Assembly (NCBI GenBank): GCA_948470475.1
Contig: OX419345.1
Span: forward strand, 4,102,033-4,166,032
DNA: 64,000 bases
Source: Galaxea fascicularis
Lineage: Eukaryota > Cnidaria > Anthozoa > Scleractinia > Euphylliidae
Direction: 5' to 3'
Shown here: piece by piece, positions 28,751-39,758 of the stretch
Position numbering within the stretch: position 1 is the first letter of the stretch
Layout: each line of letters opens with the position of its first letter
The notes under the pieces: generated by a model
What the model was told of the DNA's origin: nothing
What the model saw: the letters and a program-made list of their open reading frames with translations, nothing else
The model's database searches: none
Position numbers and translations under genes: made by a program

Positions 28751-31431
28751 TACCTGGATTTTTGAAAACAGGGTCGCAGGAAAGTTATACTAAGCCTTGT
28801 TTATTTCAGTACTGAGGTGTGTTTCCCCCTTCTATTCTTCTTGGTCTTTGCTTGTGCTGGGGGGAGCGACGATGGCAATTAGCTGATTAGTAAGAGAAAG
28901 TTAACATTGAAAGTTAGAATAAGCTCTCTTCCCCCCCCCCCCCTACCCTGCCCCTCCTCCCTTTTAACCCTCTTTATTTGGTCCCACTCTCTCTCTCTTT
29001 CTCAAGAAAATTTGCATGAATTTGAAATCTTAGCGCAGGCTTAGTTTCAAACGGAGTCAGTATATTTAGCTTTCCTGTTCACCTCCTAGAGCAAAGTTTT
29101 CCTTAGAGCATCATGAAGCTCAGTGAGGGAAAAATTCTAGCGAGATGCAGTATCTGCCTCGTCTAATAACCTTCGTGCGTATTTATCTTGTCGTGGCTAT
29201 GAAGTCGACTGTTAGGCGCAGTGAAGGTTATTGTAGAGCTTTGCTTTCGGAGGTAAGGAGTCTTTAGCCTCAAAACGTAGGTGTCAGGGTTGATTTGTAA
29301 GCGCACATGGTGAAATTGGACTTGACTTTTGACCAGGCTAAAGACTTAGTAAAAACTGAACAAGAAACAAGGGCTTGACGGAAGTTCGCTTGAAATCGGT
29401 TTTCAACATCCGGGACTTCAAGTAACTATCAGGCGACGACAAGATTTGGCTCGGTATTTCTGCGCGAAAACCGTAAGTTTTTCCAGTTTCTTGACTTGTT
29501 ACCGCCCTTGCGGCTTTAGCGATTCTATGCTAGTGGTCTGATAAGTGATGTGATCATTTGAAGTGTCATAATGTGTGATTTCCGGCCTCAAATCTAGTCG
29601 TAACATTTGCCACATGTTTACGTAGATGTAATTTACCAAGAGCTTGCTGTTATTTGTGTTAGCCACCAGGGAATTCGGTTTAAAACGTTGCTTGATTTCG
29701 TGGAAATCGATGCCTCTTTCCGACGGTAACTTTGCTCTCGGCAAGGCCGACGTTTCAAAGCAAGATTTGAGCAAAACTGACACTACTGCCCACACGATAG
29801 TTCAGGTCAGAGGTTACGTCGATTTCATGTCTAGTGATATAGCAAATAGCCATGTTCTTTTTTTTTCCTTTCGTCGACACTGTAATCTGGTAATAAGCAA
29901 AAAGTTAAGTGTCCTTGTTAAACAACGGAGGTAATAGCAAAGGAAGTTCTAAAAAGCCTCGAATTTTCGTCGACCTGGTTTTCATAAGGTCAGGTATATA
30001 TTTCACACGATTAGCAAATATGGGACTGATTTCACAGCCAAATTTGTTCAAATCACAACTCTTTTCGCGTACAAATGTTACAGACCTTAGAAGACGGCTT
30101 TCAAGCCTAACATACTGTCCACGATCTTCTCAATGTCTGCACTTTAAGCAAGTCACTAGTATTCTAAGGTAATTTATGTCATGGTTATGACCAAGAGCAC
30201 AGTTTCATGTCTAAAGATTTGATCATCTAAAGGCAACTTCTCCGCTTTTCGCACTTAGAACTCTTCATTTGAACGTTTCCTATCGTTTTAAGTGGAATAT
30301 GAAATAATTCTGTGCAATTCGACCGATATGCTTGAGATAATTATTTCACACGATTAGCAAATATGGGACTGATTTCACAGCCAAATTTGTTCAAATCACA
30401 ACTCTTTTCGCGTACAAATGTTACAGACCTTAGAAGACGGCTTTCAAGCCTAACATACTGTCCACGATCTTCTCAATGTCTGCACTTTAAGCAAGTCACT
30501 AGTATTCTAAGGTAATTTATGTCATGGTTATGACCAAGAGCACAGTTTCATGTCTAAAGATTTGATCATCTAAAGGCAACTTCTCCGCTTTTCGCACTTA
30601 GAACTCTTCATTTGAACGTTTCCTATCGTTTTAAGTGGAATATGAAATAATTCTGTGCAATTCGACCGATATGCTTGAGATATATACCTGGATTTTTGAA
30701 AACAGGGTCGCAGGAAAGTTATACTAAGCCTTGTTTATTTCAGTACTGAGGTGTGTTTCCCCCTTCTATTCTTCTTGGTCTTTGCTTGTGCTGGGGGGAG
30801 CGACGATGGCAATTAGCTGATTAGTAAGAGAAAGTTAACATTGAAAGTTAGAATAAGCTCTCTTCCCCCCCCCCCCTACCCTGCCCCTCCTCCCTTTTAA
30901 CCCTCTTTATTTGGTCCCACTCTCTCTCTCTTTCTCAAGAAAATTTGCATGAATTTGAAATCTTAGCGCAGGCTTAGTTTCAAACGGAGTCAGTATATTT
31001 AGCTTTCCTGTTCACCTCCTAGAGCAAAGTTTTCCTTAGAGCATCATGAAGCTCAGTGAGGGAAAAATTCTAGCGAGATGCAGTATCTGCCTCGTCTAAT
31101 AACCTTCGTGCGTATTTATCTTGTCGTGGCTATGAAGTCGACTGTTAGGCGCAGTGAAGGTTATTGTAGAGCTTTGCTTTCGGAGGTAAGGAGTCTTTAG
31201 CCTCAAAACGTAGGTGTCAGGGTTGATTTGTAAGCGCACATGGTGAAATTGGACTTGACTTTTGACCAGGCTAAAGACTTAGTAAAAACTGAACAAGAAA
31301 CAAGGGCTTGACGGAAGTTCGCTTGAAATCGGTTTTCAACATCCGGGACTTCAAGTAACTATCAGGCGACGACAAGATTTGGCTCGGTATTTCTGCGCGA
31401 AAACCGTAAGTTTTTCCAGTTTCTTGACTTG

Positions 31432-31936
31432 TTACCGCCCTTGCGGCTTTAGCGATTCTATGCTAGTGATCTGTTAAGTGATGTGATAATTTGAAGTGTC
31501 ATAATGTGTGATTTCCGGCCTCAAATCTAGTCGTAACATTTGCCACATGTTTACGTAGATGTAATTTACCAAGAGCTTGCTGTTATTTGTGTTAGCCACC
31601 AGGGAATTCGGTTTAAAACGTTGCTTGATTTCGTGGAAATCGATGCCTCTTTCCGACGGCAACTTTGCTCTCGGCAAGGCCGACGTTTCAAAGCAAGATT
31701 TGGGCAAAACTGACACTACTGCCCACACGATAGTTCAGGTCAGAGGTTACGTCGATTTCATGTCTAATTATATAGCAAATAGCCATGTTCTCTTTTTTTT
31801 TCCTTTCGTCGACACTGCAATCTGGTAATAAGCAAAAAGTTAAGTGTCCTTGTTGAACAACGGAGGTAATAGCAAAGAAAGTTCTAAAAAGCCTCGAATT
31901 TTCGTCGACCTGGTTTTCATAAGGTCAGGTATATAT
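31432..31936. repeat. Diverged terminal half-unit at the array edge
   Basis: Up to about 31460 the last unit matches the others. From about 31465 it carries roughly ten substitutions in 470 bp, for example ggtctgat to gatctgtt, ggtaac to ggcaac and ttgagc to ttgggc, plus a longer T run at 31791. It ends before the subrepeat block. Several changes alter the 98-codon minus frame, and one creates a stop that shortens it to 84 codons. This is the only diverged copy in the window and it argues against protein coding. Confidence 0.9.
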
Positions 31937-32811
31937 ATATTGCACTTATTTTAACAACTGATCTGATTTGACTTCGTATACCTCAATAGTTTCGTAGCGG
32001 TGATTTCTTACGGAACTCGACAGAAAAACATAAAATAAAACCCACAAAGAACACAACTACATAACTTCACTTATTTTCACAACTCACTTGATTTGACTTC
32101 CTCCACCTCATAAGCTTAGTAGAAGCTGCACTTCAAGCGAAGGTCTTTGCGTCGTATTCCTTTTCGACTGGACGGTGATCTTGTTTCGTTGTAGTCGTTC
32201 CTTGTGATTTTGGTTCTGTGAATCCAACTACAGGAAATACGCGAGTCCCATGCGCCAAATCCAACATTCCAGCCCCTCTTGAATTGCTTTTGTTTGGGAG
32301 GGGGAGGGCAAGATTTCTTTAAGCCTATTGTCGAATCATTCGCTGAATGATTTACTTCTTCACACATCTTGCATTGTTCCAGTTAACTTTCAGAGTTAGG
32401 GAGTCACGGAAAATTTTTAAGGGGTCATAAGACACGGGTCTTCCCTAATTTTCTTACTTAACAACTCTGTGTGTCGGGTCAGGGAGCCAGATTTCTCGGG
32501 TTTTTGACCCGAGACCCGCCGCTTATCTGGAACACTGATCTTGTTGATTCTTGCAACATTAGCGGGATCATTTGCGTCTTCATTGTTTCGGTCGCCGGTG
32601 TTCTTTGCAGGATCTACGGTTTCCTGGTTAACCACCGGTTGCATTCCTGTTATAGCATTCCTTGCCTCTCTTTTCCTGTCATGTCTTCTCTTTTTCCTTT
32701 CTCTCTTCCGCTTAAACCTTTCTTTATGAGCATTTCTGCGCGAGTAAATGGCCTGCCTTTGCGAGCTATTTGCGTCGATCGGCCGAGTCCGCCATCTCGA
32801 GTATCGAAATC
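31937..32811. other. Array flank with an imperfect direct repeat; no gene seen
   Basis: Two related stretches of about 50-60 bp (31940-31992 and 32060-32122) share cacttattttnacaact and gatttgactt. The rest is unique sequence with only short frames and no convincing exon. Confidence 0.55.
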
Positions 32812-32896
32812 AACCTCGTACCCAGGATCTCTCTTCTTCCCGTCCAGAGGAGCGAGAGAGAGAGACGGGAAGACGAGAGACCCTGGGAACGAGGTT
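32812..32896. mobile_element. Short inverted-repeat element (MITE) with a 9-bp target duplication
   Basis: The arms aacctcgtacccagg and ccctgggaacgaggtt are inverted copies, followed inward by matching tctctctt and gagaga blocks, so the 85-bp element folds almost end to end. The 9-mer tatcgaaat stands on both sides (32802-32810 and 32898-32906), consistent with target-site duplication. A 9-bp duplication is typical of Mutator-like elements, but the family is not established here. The cctcg-cccagg termini are of a kind I recognise from anthozoan genomes. Confidence 0.75.
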
Positions 32897-33184
32897 TTAT
32901 CGAAATGACATTGCATTGTATTTTCATTTGCTCTAATGGCCGTGTTTTCAGGTCGCTTAGCGAGTGACAACCGAAAATCGCGTGAAAACAGTTGCTTTTC
33001 CAACTCGCTTAAAGTTAAGCGAATCCGGAAATTTCAATAGAATTCTCATTAAATTTAAGCCACCAAACCAGGTAGCTTAAGCGAGTAGGTAATTAATATC
33101 GCCCTGGCAATGAGGAGTCGCTAGCGGTTATTCAAATTAGAAATACAACAGGCGCGCTATTTTTATTCGTTTGGATTTTTGCCT

Positions 33185-33425
33185 CGCCCTGTGATTGAGG
33201 CAGCAAACCTCGCGCCACTTTGTCTACCAATGAGAAGAAAAAACCAGAACCAATCGCGACCTGCACGCGCGCATTTTCCTGCGCTTTGCGCCAGCTACAT
33301 GTAATTGCTTTAAATTCTCATTGGCTCAATTCAGTGTTTGCATATGTTGTGATTGGTCAGTGTAATTACATAACTTTGGTTTTGGTTCACAATATTCAAC
33401 TGAAATCCTCTCTAGGATTTGATGC
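33185..33425. repeat. Dispersed coral-type repeat (CCAAT-rich)
   Basis: The motifs accaatgagaag, accaatcgcgac, ctcattggctca, gtgattggtcag and ttggttttggttcac appear in the order I associate with a very common coral dispersed repeat. No terminal structure is obvious. The call rests on recognition, not on a second copy in the window. From here to 34404 I see no gene. Confidence 0.4.
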
Positions 33426-34075
33426 GATCGAAAGATTACGAGACTGTTTAATTGAATGTCTTTCTCTGAAAGTTTGGGTTCCAGTTACTAGTATGGGATA
33501 TTTTAAAATTCTTGGCAACACATTAACACAAATAACACTGAGAAAGCGGTCGTTTGTTTATTTCCTGACGATGTATTGTTGTTCTAAGGAGACATTACAT
33601 GGTGATCAGTCTTGAGAGGGGTCTCCCGTCTGCGTGGATTTTCTCCTTCGTTGACTGCAGGAATTTTTAAACGATTTGCTACGCCAGAAAAGCTATTTCC
33701 TATGAACACATCCTAACCCCATCCCCTAACCATGACCCGCCCCCCCTCCTCCCCCAAAAAAATGACTTTTCCCTAAGTTTTGTGTTTCTTTTTCTGGTCT
33801 GATTTTTTTTTCTCGCTTTTTCGTAATTGCCTTTTCCCGTTCAGTTAAATTCTCCCTACATACAACATACATAACATAAGAAAGTTGAGGGTTAAAAGAG
33901 AAAGAAAAACCTCACAATAATCCACAATGGAAATGAAAAGGAAGACCAGGTCATGATATTTTTAATGACGGCCCTGAATTTCTTCTTTAAGGTGTGAGTT
34001 TTTGACAATAAAAAAGAGAGCACGCAATTCGCAAAATTCATAAATCAGTCCTGTCACATTTTCAAGTAAAACGCC

Positions 34076-34081
34076 TTTATT
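34076..34081 (-). terminator. Candidate poly(A) signal for the secreted-protein gene
   Basis: AATAAA on the minus strand, about 325 bp beyond the stop codon at 34405. Plausible by position only. Confidence 0.35.
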
Positions 34082-34404
34082 ATTGCTTTAGGTACAGTTT
34101 AACTGGCAACAATGCCACCACCGAGATTCCCTGAAAGGATTTAAGCCAAACATTTAAGCAGGTCAAGCTGGTCATGGCGGGTGAGGCAGCTTGAGTTTCC
34201 AAAACTGAAAAACAAATAAGAGAAAAAAAAAACAACAACAACAAAAAAAGGAAAAAAAGCGTTCGCCAACTTCAGACAACTTTCACAACGAAAATGGTCT
34301 TTAGGTAAGCTTAGATTTTGCTTTTCATATCTTCTAAAGACCTTTAAGCCACAGATTTGCTGGCAGTGAAACTGACTTTACCGTTTTGTAGCAACTAGTG
34401 GGTT

Positions 34405-35989
34405 TTACAACTTTTTGAAGATGCGGAACCCAGTTGTGTAGTTTTCAGCTGCACATGACGCTTTATTGTAGTAGCTGCAACCTCGCGCATAGAAGCGGCC
34501 ACTGTAGTAGTACAACCAGGAACTGTAGCCTCCAAACGGGTATTTGAAGCCCACCACATCCCGGTATTGAATGGGGGTGCCATCGGTGGCATCCTTGGAG
34601 TAGATCTGGAAAGTGGCATAATTGTAGTTCAGCCAAGAGCCTCCCGTCATCGAACTAGTGGTCCTGCAATGAATAAAGAACAAAAATGCTTTATGACATG
34701 CTCAATAAACTGTAGATATTACAGAATAATTGTTCGATTAATCATGTTTATATTCACTAAAGAAAGCTGGAGTAAGTTAAGATTTTTCGGAGTTGAAATC
34801 AACGTAAATTCATTGCGTAGAAAGCTCTCTTTTCAGATCTATTGTTTCAAGAACTGGTCTAGATCTACCATCTACTTCAGATAAAAGGGAATCTTTGTCG
34901 CTTTCTGCGAAAGGGGTATATTGTAGCTAATTTGTATTAACATCTCTGTTGTCAGCACTTACGAGGTTACTCGGCATAGGTAGCTGGTAGAAGCCCAGCA
35001 TCTCAGTCGGTATTTAGTCCCGTATTTTTCTGAGCTAAGAGACACTATATCACCACTGTTGATGGGCTGTCCATCCATCTTTCCCATTGCAGTGATCTTA
35101 AACTTCGAGTAAGAAGTGAAGCTGGACCATTTGGATGTTGTCATCACTTCTTTCGGGCCAGAGGTAAAGTAACAGTGCGATGTGAGACAATACAGCCAAT
35201 ACTTCACGTAGTTGCCAGAGGGGTATGCTGACCGCAGTGCTATGATGTCGCCACTGTATATAATAGGATATCGGTTACCTTGAGGGATAAATGATTGCAA
35301 TTGATGAATTCATCGTTGTTTAATTCTAAACTCAGGTACTTATCGATACTTAGATGTGACCAAGAATGTCCCAATCACATAGGTGAAAGATATGAAACAC
35401 TTTACTTCAGCTTGAACTTATAAATTCTAATCAGTATTCTAAGAAGATCACTTAGACCACAAAGCAATGAACCTGTATTTTTGCATGCGTTCGTATGTAT
35501 GGAGTACGAATGAACTCGTTAAAGAATCGGGATATTTTTTGAAATCGAGTCTTTGAAATGCGTTCCTCAGTTTTTGGTGAATTGTGAGGGAGAAAACAAC
35601 TGCATATTTGGCTGTAAAAGTTATTACTCTTTTTCCACGGTTCCGCATACAAACTGAAAAACTACGTTCAGTGTAATAAACTCAGCTTCCGCAGCTCACA
35701 TAACTGTGGAGTTTCTAAGTAAAGTCAGTAAAATTAATGTTCTTGAACCTGGCTTTGTAAAGATTTCTCGCTAGCTAGCAAACCTCCTAAGATGTTGTCT
35801 ACTCTGTTCATTACAAAGGAAGTGAATGATTACAAAATTTTTACCGTTCGATAAACCGTTCCAAATTTCGTCTCTAGCACCAAAAAACTGAATGTGAGCG
35901 TTACCATTGAGCGTCAGCTGCCTCGCCGCAGAATCCACACCAGACGAGAAGCAGACCGCCAGGAAAATTGTCAGAGCTGTAAACTTCAT
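34405..35989 (-). CDS. Secreted three-repeat protein, possibly beta-trefoil (3 exons)
   Basis: Three exons join in phase: 35989-35845 (donor CG|GTAAAAAT), 35278-34963 (acceptor TCAAG|, donor CTC|GTAAGT) and 34663-34405 (acceptor TTGCAG|, stop TAA). They total 720 nt, 239 residues. Residues 1-21 (MKFTALTIFLAVCFSSGVDSA) are a clear signal peptide. Three repeats of about 65 residues follow, each marked by a [I/V]-x2-[G/R]-D-[I/V]-[I/V] turn: IIYSGDIIAL at 54-63, INSGDIVSL at 121-129 and IQYRDVVGF at 185-193. Each is followed by a Tyr/Trp-rich strand (YWLYC, YRLRC, SWLYYY) and a cysteine pair (79/84, 142/150, 216/224). There is no membrane segment, so it is likely extracellular. Three-fold repeats of this kind suggest a beta-trefoil, often a sugar- or matrix-binding fold, but I do not recognise the family and infer no function. 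Confidence 0.82.
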
Positions 35990-36693
35990 GCTCGCGATTT
36001 TCTTGAAGAAACGTTTGTGGTCGGCGTCTGGTAGAACTGGTAGAGTACACTGACAACAGCGCTTGTTGAAGGCCTCATGCCAAATAATAGTTTTGAATGA
36101 TTGTTAACTTTCTTTATGATGATATAGGCTTGTTGTCAAATAAGCACTTAAAGCCTAGCCTGTCTTTAGCTGGTGATCAGTTTTTGTAAGTAAAGCAAAC
36201 AGGATTATTATTCAATCACATTATATTAAGTCCAATGGGGACACGTATCTCGCCATCACTACTCGGACCAAAGAAAAACAGTAGCTACTTAATATTAACC
36301 AAGACTGAGCAAACTTCTTTCGCCTTCAGAATTTCAGTATACCAACTCAGCGAAGGTTTTCACGCAGAGAGAATAGATTTGAGCACTACAAGACTCCAGG
36401 AAATTATTTAAAAGCCTCTAAATGAAAGAAAAATGTCCACCAGTTGATGAATGACGAACCTGTCATGATTTGTTTGTCCTTTCATTATAAACAACCCTAA
36501 ACGAAAACGTTTACAGAACAAGCTCGTGAACATGTTTCTTGCGTTGTTTGCAATGGATTGAAAGGCACAATGAATCAACCGTCATTGAAATTGAAATGGT
36601 CAATTCACTAACGTGAAACAGACAAATGTATCATAACAAAAACACGAGCTTAAGTAAAAAATTGCTGCAAAAGTAAGATTTTCGTATACTTAA
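35990..36693. other. Upstream flank of the secreted-protein gene; nothing else seen
   Basis: About 700 bp between the minus-strand start codon at 35989 and the inverted-repeat element at 36694. It should contain the promoter, but I identify no clear TATA box, initiator or exon. Confidence 0.4.
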
Positions 36694-37081
36694 CGAGGGG
36701 GACGTTGGGGTTTGTGGTGTTTCGGTTTTGCTAATGTTTTTGTGCAGTCATTCGGTGAATGAAATCTCCCGTTGCGGTATTGCGGTGATCTCAAACCCTA
36801 CGGTGTGCGATGTTTCTGTTTTTAAACCTACGGTGTTCGGTGAAACGAAATTTAGTGCGGTTTTTTGTTTGACCTTTTTCAGAACAAAATTTAGCTTTAT
36901 CCTTTATTGCCACATTGATTGTCTTGTTTATATCACGTACGTTTTTCCCTTTTCCAGAAAGCTAGTAAATCATAAAACTATCGCGGTATCCGTGTTTCGT
37001 CAACTTTTCTTGCGGTGATGCGGTGTTTGTTAATTTTTTGTGCGGTGTTGCGGTTTTCAGAGACCCCTGAGGTCCCCCTCC
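36694..37081. mobile_element. 388-bp inverted-repeat element flanked by TTAA
   Basis: The left end cgagggggacgttgggg and the right end (reverse complement ggagggggacctcagggg) form terminal inverted repeats. TTAA lies directly outside both ends (36690-36693 and 37082-37085), consistent with a TTAA target duplication as made by piggyBac-type transposases. The interior is rich in tgcggt/gcggtgtt motifs. The 96-codon frame at 36728-37018 lies wholly inside and is not a gene. Confidence 0.75.
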
Positions 37082-37085
37082 TTAA

Positions 37086-39521
37086 CTACACAACGAATCA
37101 ATTTTATGAAGGCAAAATCGTTCAATTGTTTTATTATTTTCGTAAATTAGGTTGACGCTCCCTGATTTATTTATTCAAATAGACAAATTCCATGAGTGTC
37201 ATCCCCGACTCATTCAATCAGGCCAAAAATGTTTCAAGGTGCGTAAACGTGTAGCCGTTGATTAAATAAATAACACTCTTGGATAATTTTTCATGTTCCA
37301 GAGCCTTCTACCAAGAGCTCGACTGGTCTACAACAATTTCTAACTGATTGAAATTTATTTTTTACTTAAATATGTATATTTGAAAATGTCTAACTAATTT
37401 ACCAGTTGCAAAATTAAAATTACAGAAGCACATCTAATAATGAAAGCAGAGCATGTTCTTTGACGACACAACGTCGGGCGTTGGCCACGTGGCTTCCCAT
37501 TATCCTCCCTGACCTTATGGACTCAATTAAGTACTGTTTGTCAACGGAATTTAAAGCAACAGCGCTTGTCATTTTGTCTTCAAACTCTGCTTGTAACAGA
37601 ACGAGCAAATGAAATAATTTGCAGTTATGTTACATAACGTGTAATTTCCGCTGTGTTCCCTTCCTTGTCTACTTCCCTTGTTATCTGAGTTTGAATTGTT
37701 TCGTTTTTCTACCTTTGACATTTTTGTGAGCTATTCAAGAAATTTGGAGTATCCAAATTTTTGACTGAATTATTGTGGACAAAGAATTAATACACTGGAG
37801 CTTCCACTAACTTCATAAATTTTGACTTCGCGAGGTTTTGTAGAATCAGGCGAAGATATACGACTGTATGAAGTCTTGAAAGAGAGAAACTATTAGCTAT
37901 TGTGTGTGCTTCTGTTATGGAAATTAAAGCGCGAGGACAAAACATACGCTGATTCCATTGTTTGCCCCCAAAGCACCTAGGCTTATCAAGGGGGCCCAGA
38001 TCCGTTTCACAGCCCTTTTTAAGGATTGAAGACGCGATCACTAATACTTCGGCCGGCCGGCGACTGGTGTAATCATTTAGCGATTTCATGACTACATTCA
38101 CTTTCTGCAGTTGTATCGGCTTCGAACTGTGAAGATGAATAAATCTGCATACCTGTTCAAACAAAGACATTGAAATTTCACGGATGCTGATGAACGCCGG
38201 TTTATCTTCCGGGTGCGATTTAACTGAAATATTCACGTTTCTTTTAGGTTATAGTGTTACAAGGATCATTAAAGATATGGGCAATGTTATTGAATCGGAC
38301 GTATCAAGACATTTCAGTGTTCATGAAACTTTGGAGGGTCAGTGTGTATTTTCGAAGTTTGATCCAACTAGTATTTCCCTGCATCTTTCATCGATACATG
38401 TGGACTGTTAGACTATGAGCTGTACTTTGATTTTTCAGTCTTCTTTTTGCGTTTTTGTTTCTTTTCTTAGCTTTTATTGTGTTCTCCCCGAAAAACATAC
38501 TATCGTACAACTGAGAATTTCTTGACCAACAAAACTTTTCAAGCATTTCATTAGCAAACTTCGCTTACATACACAAAGAGTAAAGTTGACGTGGCGCTTT
38601 CTATAGGGGAAATTCCAGTATAATTCTCATACTACTGGGCGTCTTTAAACGGGTTTCAATAATAGACAAAAAACTAATGGGACCAAGAAATTAAACCGAA
38701 TAGCTGTGTGAAGAATGGGGTGAGTAACAAGAGGACTAAGGGAGTGGGATGGAGACCAGAAAGTGCACAAGGGGGAGGGAGAAGAGGTCATACCTTCCCT
38801 ACAGGACAAAAGTATGTTTTGTCTTCAGGAGAGCATTCCATACTTTTGACCAGCGTTAGGTAATAAGCCAAGACCTTGGGTACTTCTTTAGTAAATATTA
38901 ATAAATACTTGAAGAGCTGGGACCCGACCCTCACACGAAATATTCTCGTTCCAGATAAATAGTAGGGTTCCATTTCCTGAATAAATCTCTCTGTATTTTT
39001 TCTTCTTGTTTCAAAACTTGCTACCTTGCTGCCTTAACTATGTCGTACAATTGATCTAAGCGCGTTAAACATACTCAAACAGTTAAGCAAGGCCAACCAC
39101 TTACTTGTAAACCGGCGGAAGAAATGTTAACCATCAGAAGTAGCTGGAGTTGCCCAAAGATCAGTTAAATCACAGCTGAAAGGCTTTAATTCATGGCGCC
39201 TTCTTAAAACGTTTTTTTTTCTAGTTGCTAATTTTCTTGTTAAATGAGCTCTTTATCTTTGACAGGGTATCCTAAGTAACAAATGGAATCACTATATGTG
39301 GCTTCATTCCTGAATCTACGCCGCCCGTTTGATTACCATGGAAATAGACAAACAAGCTAACTAGTACCATCAACTTGTCCTAAACCTAAAACTAGCAACT
39401 ACTTGCTATTTTTATCTAAAGCACATGGCATTGGCCAACAGATCGATGAGACAGATCAGAGCAGATATCTCAGGCTACACTAAATAAATGCAAGAAAGGG
39501 CGGTAAGAGCCGTAACGGAAA
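37086..39521. other. Intergenic stretch; no supportable gene
   Basis: Contains a 149-codon minus-strand frame (38236-37787) and a 62-codon one (37608-37420). Neither shows a recognisable domain, a signal peptide or flanking splice sites that link to another exon. A GC-rich palindrome ggccggccgg lies near 38051. The stretch may hold eroded repeats. Confidence 0.35.
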
Positions 39522-39690
39522 GACAATAGGCCATATTCGTATTCTCGGTATTAAACTGGATCTAATATTAAGTGGAGGCTCTTGCGGGGGAACTTTTCAT
39601 ATGTAAATGTATTCCCCGCAAGAATCTCCACTTCATGCTAGATCCAGTTCAATACCGAGAATACGAATAATTATGGCCTATTGCCTTTTG
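39522..39690. mobile_element. Foldback MITE just downstream of the tyrosinase gene
   Basis: The left arm (caataggccat, then attcgtattctcggtatt, then aactggatct) is matched by an inverted right arm ending in atggcctattgcc. The whole 169 bp forms one hairpin with a loop of about 25 bases (near 39588-39612). The end-to-end palindrome is typical of a small non-autonomous DNA transposon. It lies about 70 bp past the tyrosinase stop codon and so could be part of the 3' UTR. Confidence 0.85.
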
Positions 39691-39758
39691 ATGAGGTGCT
39701 GCATCTGGTGATAACAGTGTTTTCTCTTTACTCAAGAATTTTACTGTAGAGAAGGACA

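Larger units (their letters stand above)
1..31936. repeat. 1933-bp macrosatellite array with nested 343-bp subrepeats
   Basis: The sequence at 1 recurs at 1934, 3867 and so on, head to tail. The landmark ttaccgcccttgcgg falls at 1747, 3680, 5613, 7546, 9479, 11413, 13346, 15965, 17555, 19488, 21079, 23012, 25289, 27222, 29499 and 31432. The steps are 1933 or 1934, or that length plus or minus multiples of 343. The 1-bp steps come from a C homopolymer of 12 or 13. Apart from these length changes the copies look identical to the eye, so homogenisation or amplification is recent. The array continues beyond the left edge and stops near 31936, where the unit breaks off just before its subrepeat block. 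I recognise no rRNA, snRNA, histone or tRNA gene in the unit. It could be a macrosatellite, a tandem non-coding RNA locus, or the spacer of an unseen repeated gene. Confidence 0.98.

Noticed and set aside
1..31936. CRISPR array or rRNA cluster as an explanation of the tandem repeats
   Set aside because: Units are 1.9 kb with no spacer diversity, so not CRISPR. I found no 5S, 18S, 28S, U-snRNA or tRNA signature in the unit, though a distant RNA gene cannot be excluded by eye.
32471..32967. Overlapping frames of 62-145 codons on both strands
   Set aside because: They cross the 32812-32896 inverted-repeat element, which explains the mirrored frames.
37420..37608. 62-codon minus-strand frame that looks somewhat protein-like
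   Set aside because: No acceptor or donor links it to another exon and I recognise no family; too weak to call a gene.
38049..38062. GC palindrome ggccggccgg
   Set aside because: Short, isolated and without neighbouring structure; consistent with chance.
37787..38236. 149-codon minus-strand frame, the longest in its area
   Set aside because: No signal peptide, domain or splice context. The composition does not look protein-like and it may be an eroded repeat.
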